Below are positions 20,567 through 29,562 of a stretch of DNA of 64,000 bases, one piece after another. The stretch lies in assembly GCA_021819435.1 (NCBI GenBank), contig JAKARB010000015.1:1-64000 (forward strand). Direction: 5' to 3'. The notes below the pieces were generated by a model, which ran no database searches, was not told the origin of the DNA, and was given only the letters and a program-made list of their open reading frames with translations. How positions within the stretch are numbered: position 1 is the stretch's first letter; each line of letters starts with the position of its first letter. Position numbers and translations under genes: made by a program. Source of the DNA: Pseudomonadota bacterium. GTDB lineage: Bacteria; Pseudomonadota; Gammaproteobacteria; Burkholderiales; Burkholderiaceae_C.

Positions 20567-21133
20567 TCAGAAGTCGTATTGCAGGCCGACGCCCAGCAAG
20601 CGCACAGAATTCTTGTTGTTGTCCACTTCAGCGGTGGTGAAGTCGGCATCGGCCGTGAGGCGCAGATTCTTGTTCAGCGCGAACTCGATGCCCACGCCGA
20701 TGTAAGGCTTGACTGAGTCGTCGGACACCGAATAGGTGTCAAAGTCATTCGGAGTGGTTTGTTTGAACTTGGTCTTCAGGAACGACAGGCCAACACGCCC
20801 CACCAGCGAAAGCTGGGGATGGGCGGCGTAACGAAACGCGGCAGCCACCAGGGCGCCACTGGCCTCGAAACTGTGGTGGACATCGTCAGAGCCCTCGGTG
20901 AAACCACGGGAGCCTTTGCCAAAGTCGACATAGGCGGCTTCCAGTGCGATCAGCGGGTTGAACTTGTAACCCGCGTACAGCTTGGTGCCGGTGTCGGACT
21001 TGTCGCAGCCCAGGTTGTAGTCATCGCAATCGATGTTGACGTGCGACCGGCCGATCACACCACCGATGTACGCCTGAGCCGATGCGGCACCCATCATGGC
21101 GGTCAACAGCGCCGCCACAGCGATCTTCTTCAT
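20567..21133 (-). CDS. Outer-membrane beta-barrel protein, paralogue 1
   Basis: 188-residue precursor of a small porin-like barrel (OmpA/opacity-type OMP fold). The signal peptide MKKIAVAALLTAMMGAASA is followed by AYIGGVIG and alternating amphipathic strands. The protein ends in QYDF, a C-terminal phenylalanine typical of BAM substrates. It shares with two neighbours a loop with two cysteines followed by DKSDTG and then AGYKFNPLIALEAAYVDFGK. Function is unknown. The start at 21133 gives a proper signal peptide. A bidirectional terminator lies downstream. Confidence 0.85.
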   Translation of the reverse strand: MKKIAVAALLTAMMGAASAQAYIGGVIGRSHVNIDCDDYNLGCDKSDTGTKLYAGYKFNPLIALEAAYVDFGKGSRGFTEGSDDVHHSFEASGALVAAAFRYAAHPQLSLVGRVGLSFLKTKFKQTTPNDFDTYSVSDDSVKPYIGVGIEFALNKNLRLTADADFTTAEVDNNKNSVRLLGVGLQYDF

Positions 21134-21297
21134 GAAAACTCCCTGAGGAAAACACGGCGCGATTCGCCGCGAGGGCGAATGTAACAACGTTATGCATCAG
21201 GCAGCGAAGAAAGCGCTCCTTCAACCGAGGGGTGGCGTGACCACCCCGTCCATCAGGACGGGTGGTATGCCGTCAGACGATGCGGATCGGCGAGCGA

Positions 21298-21852
21298 TCA
21301 GAAATCGTATTGCACGCCGATGCTCAGCAGGCGCACGGAACCGTCGTCTCCGGCCACCTCGCCCGTGGTGAAGTCAGCCGAAGCGGTGCCGCGCAGGTTC
21401 TTGTTGAAGCTGTACTCCAGGCCCAGACCCAAGTAAGCCTTGGTGGCGCTGTCGGAGCGGTTGCTGTACAAGAGGCTGCCCGAAACCTTGGTATCCACGA
21501 AGGCAAGCCCCAGGCGCCCCACACCCGTCAGCTCACGGGTGAAAGGCAGACGGCCAGCAGCGTTGATCAGCATGGCATCCACAGCGACCGAGCCCGCACC
21601 GGCGGAGCCAATGCTGATCTTCGACTTGCCGAAGTCGATGTAGCCGCCTTCGATGGCGATTTGCGGGTGCACCTTGTAGCCGGCGTAGATCTTGTAGCCG
21701 GTGTCGCTGTTGTCGCAGGAGTAAGGGAAGCCACACTCGACGGAGACATTGGAAGGCCCGAAGGCACCACCGACGTAGGCCTTGTTGGTCAGTTGAGCAG
21801 AAGCGGAGGTGGCAAGGGCCAGCAGGGCGGCGGCCAGGGTGATCTTGTTCAT
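21298..21852 (-). CDS. Outer-membrane beta-barrel protein, paralogue 2
   Basis: 184-residue precursor with signal peptide MNKITLAAALLALATSASA, mature start QLTNKAYVGGAFG, the two-cysteine loop (C-x5-C) ending in DNSDTG, and then AGYKVHPQIAIEGGYIDFGK. The C-terminus is QYDF. It is clearly homologous to the genes at 20567 and 23210 in length, loop and C-terminus. The gap to paralogue 1 (164 bp) is large enough for separate promoters. It holds an inverted repeat GGGGTGG/CCACCCC (21229-21247) with no T run. Confidence 0.85.
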   Translation of the reverse strand: MNKITLAAALLALATSASAQLTNKAYVGGAFGPSNVSVECGFPYSCDNSDTGYKIYAGYKVHPQIAIEGGYIDFGKSKISIGSAGAGSVAVDAMLINAAGRLPFTRELTGVGRLGLAFVDTKVSGSLLYSNRSDSATKAYLGLGLEYSFNKNLRGTASADFTTGEVAGDDGSVRLLSIGVQYDF

Positions 21853-21900
21853 GAAGGTCTCCTGAAGAAATGAGAAGCGCCACCGATCCGATGGCGCAAA

Positions 21901-21940
21901 CGAAAAGTCCGGCGCGGACTGTAGTCGCTGCGCCGGACTT
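21901..21940 (-). terminator. Probable terminator after the alpha/beta hydrolase gene
   Basis: Eleven-base arms AAGTCCGGCGC (21905-21915) and GCGCCGGACTT (21930-21940) with a 14-base loop. Read on the minus strand it ends in TTTTCG. It separates the hydrolase from paralogue 2. Confidence 0.6.
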
Positions 21941-22013
21941 CTCGCCCCCTGTTCATGGGGCCTTCTGTCGCCTATTGTGTCTGCCGAATGTGATCAAACG
22001 TGGCGATGTTTCA

Positions 22014-22961
22014 TCAGGGTTTCAGGAAAGCCTGCACCGCCGCCACCGTGGCCGCCGGGTCTTCTTCATGCGGCACATGGCCCAGCCCATCGAACATCGC
22101 GAGGCGGCTGCCGGCGATGTCATGGTGGAATTTGTCGGCGTTGTCCGGCGGGATCAAGCGGTCCTTGCCGCCCCAGACGATGAGCGTGGGCTGCTTGATG
22201 GTGGCGATCTGCGCGGTGAACTCGCCGCTGGGGCTCTGCGCGAAGCGTTCACGCAAGGCGCCACGGTTGCCAGCGCGCAGCGTCAGTTCGTAGTAGCGAT
22301 CAACCAGCTCGGGGGTGACCTTGGACGGGTCACCGTACACGTTGCGCACGCTCGACTCGATCATGCTGCGCGGCAGCGTGTTCTGCATCAGCGGCTTGAG
22401 TGCAGGGATCTGGGCGATCTTGAAGCCGATGGGCATGGACTTCGGGTCGAACGGGTAACCTGCAGCGTCGACCAGCACGAGCTTGCTGACGCGCTCGGGG
22501 TGATCGACCGCCACCTTCCAGGCCAGGTTGCCGCCGAACGAGTTGCCGGCCAGCACGGCCTTTTGCACGCCCAGCTTGTCCATCAGGGCGATGACGAATT
22601 CGACGTAATGTGGGAGCCGGTAGTTGCCGTCGGGCATGGGGCCGGTGAGGCCGAAGCCTGGCAGGTCCACGCGGATGACACGATGCTGGCTTTTCAAAGC
22701 ATCCGTCCAGCCGTCCCAGGTGTGCAGGCTGGCCGAGGTGCCGTGCAGCAGCACGATGGGCTCGGCGTCGCCTCGGGGGCCTTCGTCGCGGTAATGGGCT
22801 TGCATGCCCAGCACGTCGGTGAACTGGGAGGGCGGAGGCGCCCATTTCGCCTTGAGCGTTTCAACATCGCGGTCGGGGGCCCAGGTCGCGGCCACGCCGA
22901 CCACCAAAGCCAACAACAGGGCGAGCACCAGCCCACCCACGACCTTCAGCGCCAACTTCAT
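22014..22961 (-). CDS. Alpha/beta hydrolase, membrane-anchored
   Basis: 315-residue alpha/beta-hydrolase fold enzyme with an N-terminal hydrophobic anchor (LVLALLLALVVGVAATW). Motifs: oxyanion HGTSASLHTW, nucleophile elbow GNSFGGN, acid region IVWGGKDRLIPP and catalytic His in GLGHVPHEEDP. So Ser-Asp-His are complete. Substrate cannot be told. It probably faces the periplasm. It sits between two barrel paralogues on the same strand, but the hairpins on both sides argue against one operon. The start at 22961 is chosen because it begins the membrane anchor. Confidence 0.86.
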   Translation of the reverse strand: MKLALKVVGGLVLALLLALVVGVAATWAPDRDVETLKAKWAPPPSQFTDVLGMQAHYRDEGPRGDAEPIVLLHGTSASLHTWDGWTDALKSQHRVIRVDLPGFGLTGPMPDGNYRLPHYVEFVIALMDKLGVQKAVLAGNSFGGNLAWKVAVDHPERVSKLVLVDAAGYPFDPKSMPIGFKIAQIPALKPLMQNTLPRSMIESSVRNVYGDPSKVTPELVDRYYELTLRAGNRGALRERFAQSPSGEFTAQIATIKQPTLIVWGGKDRLIPPDNADKFHHDIAGSRLAMFDGLGHVPHEEDPAATVAAVQAFLKP

Positions 22962-23101
22962 CTTTGTGTCCCTTGCTTGTTGATGCCACGCCCGGTGCGT
23001 GGTGGCAGCCATTGTGCGGGAGCCTTTGCCGCCTTCATATCCACAGAGACTCGCCCATTCGGCCAGCACAGATCAGTGGAGCTCAACAGCGACGACCCAA
23101 G

Positions 23102-23126
23102 AGAGGGCCTGCGAAACAGGCCCTCT
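23102..23126 (-). other. Stem-loop downstream of barrel paralogue 3
   Basis: Perfect ten-base arms AGAGGGCCTG (23102-23111) and CAGGCCCTCT (23117-23126), loop CGAAA. No T run follows on either strand, so it may be an RNA-stabilising hairpin or a T-less terminator. The rest of 22962-23209 shows nothing clear. Confidence 0.5.
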
Positions 23127-23209
23127 GCGCGGTCAAACCAACATCAGTTCAAGGAGACCGATGAGCAGGCCACACCATTGCGCGGCCCGCAGAGAAGCTC
23201 CGCGATCAA

Positions 23210-23761
23210 TCAGAAGTCGTACTGGGCACCCAGGCTCAGCAGGCGCACAGCATAGCTATCGTCCGCGAACTTCGCGCGGGTGAAATCGGCGGCAGCCGTC
23301 AAACGCAGCTCCTTGGTCAAGGCGTACTCAGCGCCCAGGCCAACATAAGGCTTGGTCGACGACTCGCTATCAGAGGTTCCCAACGAGCTGGAGCCCTTGG
23401 CCTTCAGGCTAGCCATGCCCAGGCGCCCCACCACGTTCAGCGTGGGCATGACCGGATAGCGGAATGCAGCCGCCAGCAACACACCATGGCCCTTGACCTC
23501 AACGGAGAACGGGTTGGCGTCATCGTCCAAATAGCGGGCCTTGACCTTCCCGAAGTTGACGTACGCGGCTTCCAGCGCGACGGTGGGGTTGAGCTTGTAG
23601 CCCACCGTGAGCTTGTAGCCAGTGTCCGACTTGTCGCAGCTCAACGAGTCAGAGCAGTCGACGTTTGTGCGCGCCTGCCCGACGTTGCCCCCGACATAAA
23701 CCTGAGCAGAAGCTGCAGCCATCATGGTGCCGAGCACCGCTGCCAATGCAATTTTTTTCAT
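23210..23761 (-). CDS. Outer-membrane beta-barrel protein, paralogue 3
   Basis: 183-residue precursor: signal peptide MKKIALAAVLGTMMAAASA, mature start QVYVGGNVG, two-cysteine loop (C-x5-C) ending in DKSDTG, then VGYKLNPTVALEAAYVNFGK, and C-terminus QYDF. The signal peptide is closest to that of paralogue 1. It is separated from its relatives by the hydrolase gene, so the copies arose by local duplication with an insertion or rearrangement between them. Function is unknown. Confidence 0.85.
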   Translation of the reverse strand: MKKIALAAVLGTMMAAASAQVYVGGNVGQARTNVDCSDSLSCDKSDTGYKLTVGYKLNPTVALEAAYVNFGKVKARYLDDDANPFSVEVKGHGVLLAAAFRYPVMPTLNVVGRLGMASLKAKGSSSLGTSDSESSTKPYVGLGAEYALTKELRLTAAADFTRAKFADDSYAVRLLSLGAQYDF

Positions 23762-23938
23762 GTTCCATCCCTGTCAAAAACGGCGAAATTTGCCGCGCAG
23801 GCAATCTAAACAAGGGAGGGTCGGATGTCACTCCCTGGCGCCAGGGGGGCCATTTGGCTGAGGCGGTGTCGCAACACATCGGTGCTGCACGCCAAACCAC
23901 AGCTCCTCTGCCGTTGAAAGGCCAGGCGGCCAAGAGCG

Positions 23939-24631
23939 TCAGCGGTAGCTCAACAGCGACGGCGTTTCGCCTTCAAGGTGCCCATGCTCGTTCACCGACA
24001 ACAGGTGCAGGCCATCGCGGCCCACGTTGATCTTGGTGATGCCAGCGTTGGCCAGCGTCCAGTTGATGGTGAAGGCCTGCGTGTCGTGCAGGCCCAGGAG
24101 GTGCGCGCACACCACGCTGATGAAGCCGCCCGAGGTGAAGACCACGGCCTGCCCCTTGGGCGGCGTGAGCTTGACCAGTTCGTCCAGCGTGGCCACGCAG
24201 CGCAGCTTGAAGCTCGACCAAGGCTCCTGGTACTCGGCGTCGTGGTTGCCGCCGACCCAACGTGCCACCGCGTCCTGAAAGAAGGCCTGAAAGGCGCGGC
24301 GTGGATCGCCGCTCGCGGCCATCTCGGCCATCATCAAGGCCTTGTCGGCGTAGCGGGGCTCGGCCACCTCGATGACGTTTTCATGGTCGAACTCGTTGAC
24401 CCCTGCGTGGATCTGCATGGGCAGGTCAAGCGCCATGGCCGACAGCGCGGCACGCGCCGTCTCTTGATGCCGCTGCATGGTGCCGGCCACCACCACCTCG
24501 GGCGCCACGCCGCGCGCCTTCAAGGCCTGGCCCACGACGTGGCCCTGCTGGTGGCCCAAAGCGGAGAGCGCGTCGTAGTTCTGGCTGCCGAACGAGGCCT
24601 GACCGTGGCGGACGAGGTAGAGCGATCCCAT
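23939..24631 (-). CDS. Histidine phosphatase family protein
   Basis: 230-residue member of the phosphoglycerate-mutase-like superfamily. The phosphate-accepting motif is LVRHGQASFG at residues 5-14. A second-half GGFISVV replaces the usual GH motif neighbourhood; His of the family's second motif is not obvious there. The substrate is unknown. It lies 12 bp downstream of the acyl-CoA dehydrogenase gene, an order common in Burkholderiales, so a link to fatty or aromatic acid catabolism is possible. Confidence 0.85.
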   Translation of the reverse strand: MGSLYLVRHGQASFGSQNYDALSALGHQQGHVVGQALKARGVAPEVVVAGTMQRHQETARAALSAMALDLPMQIHAGVNEFDHENVIEVAEPRYADKALMMAEMAASGDPRRAFQAFFQDAVARWVGGNHDAEYQEPWSSFKLRCVATLDELVKLTPPKGQAVVFTSGGFISVVCAHLLGLHDTQAFTINWTLANAGITKINVGRDGLHLLSVNEHGHLEGETPSLLSYR

Positions 24632-24643
24632 GTGATCAGCCCT

Positions 24644-25873
<1,230 letters not shown>

Positions 25874-25932
25874 GGCTGTCTCCGGTTTGGGATGCCCGTG
25901 GATGCTACGCCGCCCCCAACCTTGCATCAAAT

Positions 25933-25973
25933 GATGAAATTTCATCGCAAGTCATGCACATTTCACATGACTT
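25933..25973. promoter_or_regulatory. Two palindromes between divergent genes
   Basis: A perfect 14-bp palindrome GATGAAATTTCATC spans 25933-25946. Next to it, AAGTCATG (25949-25956) and CATGACTT (25966-25973) form an 8-bp inverted repeat with a 9-bp spacer. Both lie between the divergent acyl-CoA dehydrogenase and acyltransferase genes and look like operator sites for a dimeric repressor. No regulator gene is adjacent. Confidence 0.5.
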
Positions 25974-26072
25974 CAGCACCGGATCAGGGGGCGCTGCGGT
26001 AAACGCTCCCCATGCAATGCCCGAATTTCCTTACCATCCGGGCTCTCCGCAAATCAATCCCCCGTTCGGCAC

Positions 26073-27227
26073 ATGTCATCCGCCGTTCCGTCATCCCGAA
26101 AGCTTGCTGCTGCGCGCTCGGTTCGTGCGCAGCGCGAGCCTTTGGCCGCAGCGCTGGCCCACGCCCGCATCCCGGGCATGGACGCCCTGCGCGTGGGGGC
26201 TGTGCTGTCGGTCATGATGAGCCACGCGGGCGTGGTGCAGTGGAGTTTTGGCCTGAAGGTGCTGCTGGTTTTCAGCGGCTTCCTGATCACGCGCATGCTG
26301 CTCGATGAGCACGCGCGCACGGGCACCATCAACGTGCCGCGCTTCGCCTGGCGCCGCGCCACGCGCCTGATGCCGGCGCTGGTGCTGTATGCCATCCTTG
26401 GGGCGCTGTACGTGGCCGCGCGCGACAAGCCCGTGCCCTGGTCGGCGGTGCTCAGCGTGGTCGGGCAGGTGCACAACTATTACCAGGGCTTCACGGGCGC
26501 GCAGGCGCACTACCTGTCGCACACCTGGTCGCTGTCCTTGCAGGAGCAGTTCTACGTCTTGTGGCCCTTGTTTTTGCTGTGGACATGGCGAAGGGGCCTG
26601 CGGCTGGAGTGGGCCATTTGCGGCTTCATCGCCGGGATTTGGGGCCTGCGCGCCATCGAGCACCTGGTCCTCCATGCGCCCGACGCCTACCTTTATCGTG
26701 CGCTGGAAACCCGCAGCGACAACCTCGCGATGGGGGCCTTGCTCGCCGTGCTGACGCGCGACCGGCGCTGGACAAAGTGGTTCGACCACCTGCGTGCGCT
26801 TGCACCGCTGCTGGCCATCGGGCTGGGCTTCGCCGTGCTGCACTCCGTGATGCTCGACAGCGCCAGCCTGACATACCGCTACGTCGTCGGCCTCGCCATC
26901 GAGCCGCTGCTGATCGCACTGGCGGTGCCGTTCGTGATCATCGTGGCGAGTTCGTCGCGCAGGGTCGGCCAGACCCTGAACGCGAAAATCGTGCAGACCG
27001 CCGGCCAGGCCAGCTACGCCATGTACCTGAGCCATCAGATCGTCATGCACGCCAGCTTCCATGTGCTGACCAAGCGCGGCTGGGCGCCTTGGCCAGCATT
27101 CGTGCTTGCCGCGTTGCTGGTTGCCATGGTGGGACACGCCTCGTTCACCTTCTTCGAAAGCCCGGTGCGCGAATGGCTGGAGGCCCGCACAGGGCACTGG
27201 TTCCAGCCAGATCACCGGACGCGGTGA
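26073..27227 (+). CDS. Acyltransferase 3 family membrane protein (OafA/YrhL-like)
   Basis: 384-residue integral membrane acyltransferase with about ten hydrophobic segments. Family motifs: IPGMDALRVGAVLSVMMSHAG at the start, LLVFSGFLITRMLL, FAWRRATRLMPALV and HTWSLSLQEQFYVLWPL (about 149-165), which carries the conserved His and Glu. Such enzymes O-acylate cell-surface sugars (LPS O-antigen, exopolysaccharide, peptidoglycan). No polysaccharide genes are adjacent, so the acceptor is unknown. It is transcribed alone. Confidence 0.9.
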   Translation: MSSAVPSSRKLAAARSVRAQREPLAAALAHARIPGMDALRVGAVLSVMMSHAGVVQWSFGLKVLLVFSGFLITRMLLDEHARTGTINVPRFAWRRATRLMPALVLYAILGALYVAARDKPVPWSAVLSVVGQVHNYYQGFTGAQAHYLSHTWSLSLQEQFYVLWPLFLLWTWRRGLRLEWAICGFIAGIWGLRAIEHLVLHAPDAYLYRALETRSDNLAMGALLAVLTRDRRWTKWFDHLRALAPLLAIGLGFAVLHSVMLDSASLTYRYVVGLAIEPLLIALAVPFVIIVASSSRRVGQTLNAKIVQTAGQASYAMYLSHQIVMHASFHVLTKRGWAPWPAFVLAALLVAMVGHASFTFFESPVREWLEARTGHWFQPDHRTR

Positions 27228-27263
27228 TCCATCAACGCGTCGCGCCCAGGGCACGGCGGCCCC

Positions 27264-28205
27264 TCACCCCGGCCGCTTCAGGCCCTGGCGGGCCTCCAAC
27301 GCGACGCTCTCTCGCATCCACCGGTGGACGGGATCGCCATCTCGGTCGGCATGCCAGTACATCCAGATGCCGATGGGCGGCAGCGTCAGGGGCAGTTCGG
27401 CCAGCACCAGCGGCAAGGCGCGGGTGAGCTCCTCGGCGTAGGTGCGCGGCAGGGTCAACAGGGCGTCGCCTGCGGCCACCACGTTGGCTGCAGCAAAGTA
27501 GTGTTGGCAGCGCAGGATGATGTGGCGTTCACCCAGGCCTTGGGCCGCCCAGACCACTTGCAAGGGGTCGGGTTGATCGGGCTGCAGGGCCACCATCACA
27601 TGTGGCTGGGCAAAGTAATCGGCCACGCTCATCCGCATGCGGCGGGCGGCCAAGGGGTGATCGCGGCGCATGAGCACCGCCAGTTGCTCGTCGGCCAGGT
27701 GTTCGCCATGGATGCGGCCGGTGACGCGGCGCTGGCGGTCGATGACCAAGTCCACCTCGCCCTGAGCAAGGGTGCGCTCCAGCGCGTCGCGGGGCACGCG
27801 CACGCTGGCGATCTTCACCTGTGGCGCGGCCTGGGCCAGGCGACGCATCAAGGGCGGCAGGGTGATGGCTTCGAGCACGTCGCGCATGCCCAGGCGCAGG
27901 GTCATGTTCAACGTGAGCGGGTCGAAGGTGTCGGCCTGGCCCATGAGCGATTGCAAGCCGCGCAAGTGAGCCTGAACTTCGCCGATGACGCGCCGCGTGA
28001 GCTCGGTGGGCACCATCTGGTTGCCTTGACGCACGAAGAGCGGGTCACCCCACAGGCGACGCAGCCGTGCCAGGGCGTGGCTGACAGCTGGCTGGCTGAG
28101 GTGCAAGTGGCGGGCTGCGCCGGAGATGCCCCCGTGTTCGTGGACCGCGTCCATGACACGAAAGAGGTTCAGGTCGAGGCGGGAGGCGGTGAGTGGCGGA
28201 GGCAT
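27264..28205 (-). CDS. LysR family transcriptional regulator
   Basis: 313-residue LysR regulator. The N-terminal helix-turn-helix is LDLNLFRVMDAVHEHGGISGAARHLHLSQPAVSHALARLR, here cited as residues about 9-48. The effector domain follows with TLRLGMRDVLEAITLPPLMRRL, related to the NodD/PcpR/SyrM-like group (GDPLFVRQGNQMVPTELT). The start at 28205 fits the family; an ATG at 28238 is possible. It converges with the acyltransferase gene and is divergent from corA. Targets and effector are unknown. Confidence 0.88.
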   Translation of the reverse strand: MPPPLTASRLDLNLFRVMDAVHEHGGISGAARHLHLSQPAVSHALARLRRLWGDPLFVRQGNQMVPTELTRRVIGEVQAHLRGLQSLMGQADTFDPLTLNMTLRLGMRDVLEAITLPPLMRRLAQAAPQVKIASVRVPRDALERTLAQGEVDLVIDRQRRVTGRIHGEHLADEQLAVLMRRDHPLAARRMRMSVADYFAQPHVMVALQPDQPDPLQVVWAAQGLGERHIILRCQHYFAAANVVAAGDALLTLPRTYAEELTRALPLVLAELPLTLPPIGIWMYWHADRDGDPVHRWMRESVALEARQGLKRPG

Positions 28206-28602
28206 GGGGCGCAACGATACAACCCTCCCCGCAGCCATGTGTTTTTTCCGCCCGATGCGGCTCGCCACATGCCAGCCGGGGACGAGCTCGCGCCATAATG
28301 ATGCGTTGCCGTTTTCCACGGCGCACTTTTGGAGCAACCACCTTGGACAGTCACCCTTGGTGACCGCCCACTCCGGCCAGCCGGCCCCCTGCCCCGCCTC
28401 GCCCTGAACAGCGCCAAGGCCCAGGGCAGGCAGACACCGGCTGCGGCCCCCAGGTCAGCCATTTGCTGAGCCTGCCGGGCCCACGCGGGAGGGGGCGGCA
28501 ACCACACACCCCCTGCCCGTCAAACAACCTGCACGCCGCCCTCCGCTGCCCGCATCTCACCCATGCGACGTGGCACGAGCGTGCTCAGGTGCTGGAGTAC
28601 CG
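28206..28602. promoter_or_regulatory. 397-bp intergenic region in front of corA
   Basis: No gene fits here. A -10-like CATAAT lies at about 28295-28300 on the plus strand, which would leave a 5' leader of nearly 300 nt before corA. The leader is C-rich with several GC-rich stretches (around 28370-28420 and 28470-28530) that could fold. Long structured leaders in front of magnesium transporters are known (mgtA, mgtE), but this does not match one I can name. Confidence 0.3.
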
Positions 28603-29562
28603 ATGCTCAACGTCTTCACGCTGGCCAATGGCCGCCTGTTCCAGGAAGAAATCGACAGCCTCGACGAGCTGACGCCGTCGCGCCCTGTCTGGGTCGACCT
28701 GGAAGACCCCACGCCCGAAGAAAAGGGCTGGATCGCCGCCTGCTTCGGCCTCGTCATCCCCGGCGACATCGTCGACGAGGACCTGGAAGAATCCGCCCGC
28801 TTCTACGAAGAAGAAGGCGCCATCCACCTGCGCTCCGACTTCCTGATCGACGACGACGAAGCCCCCCGCAACGTGCGCGTGGCCTTCATCCTGCACAACA
28901 ACGTGCTGTTCTCGATCCACCAGGAAGACCTGCCGGTGTTCCGCCTGCTGCGCATGCGCGCGCGCCGCATCCCGGCCCTGATCGAAGACGCCAAGGACGT
29001 GCTGCTCAAGCTCTACGACGCCGACGCCGAGTACTCCGCCGACACGCTGGAGAACATCTACGACGAGCTCGAGAAAGTCAGCAAGCGCGTGCTGCAAGAC
29101 GAGGTCAACGACCAGGCCGCCGCCGAGGCGCTGGCAGCCATCGCCCGCCAGGAAGACTTGAACGGCCGCATCCGCCGCAACGTGATGGACACGCGCCGCG
29201 CGGTGAGCTTCATGATGCGCGCGCGCATGCTCAACGCCGACCAGTTCGAAGAGGCCCGCCAGATCCTGCGCGACATCGACTCGCTTGACTCGCACACGGC
29301 CTTCCTGTTCGACAAGATCAACTTCCTGATGGACGCCACGGTCGGTTTCATCAACATCAACCAGAACAAGATCATCAAGATCTTCTCGGTGGCCTCGGTG
29401 GCTTTCCTGCCGCCCACGCTGATCGCCAGCATCTACGGCATGAACTTCAACGCCATGCCCGAGCTGAACTGGAGCTATGGCTACCCCTTCGCGGTGCTGC
29501 TGATGATCATGTCGGCCATCACGCCGTTCTGGTATTTCCGCCGCAAGGGTTGGCTGGACTGA
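28603..29562 (+). CDS. corA: Magnesium/cobalt transporter CorA
   Basis: 319-residue CorA-family pentameric channel for Mg2+ and Co2+. The cytoplasmic N-terminal domain starts MLNVFTLANGRLFQEE. The C-terminus has two transmembrane helices (about 262-282 and 293-312), with the selectivity motif YGMNF near residue 280 and the periplasmic loop MPELNWSYG. The chain ends in positively charged FRRKGWLD. The start at 28603 is preferred over a GTG at 28570. The MFS gene follows without a gap. Confidence 0.95.
   Translation: MLNVFTLANGRLFQEEIDSLDELTPSRPVWVDLEDPTPEEKGWIAACFGLVIPGDIVDEDLEESARFYEEEGAIHLRSDFLIDDDEAPRNVRVAFILHNNVLFSIHQEDLPVFRLLRMRARRIPALIEDAKDVLLKLYDADAEYSADTLENIYDELEKVSKRVLQDEVNDQAAAEALAAIARQEDLNGRIRRNVMDTRRAVSFMMRARMLNADQFEEARQILRDIDSLDSHTAFLFDKINFLMDATVGFININQNKIIKIFSVASVAFLPPTLIASIYGMNFNAMPELNWSYGYPFAVLLMIMSAITPFWYFRRKGWLD

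Noticed and set aside
21229-21247. Inverted repeat GGGGTGG/CCACCCC as a terminator of barrel paralogue 2
   Set aside because: No T run follows on either strand, so I do not call it a terminator.
28206-28602. A named magnesium riboswitch in front of corA
   Set aside because: I cannot match the sequence to the M-box or another known class, so only an unnamed leader is reported.
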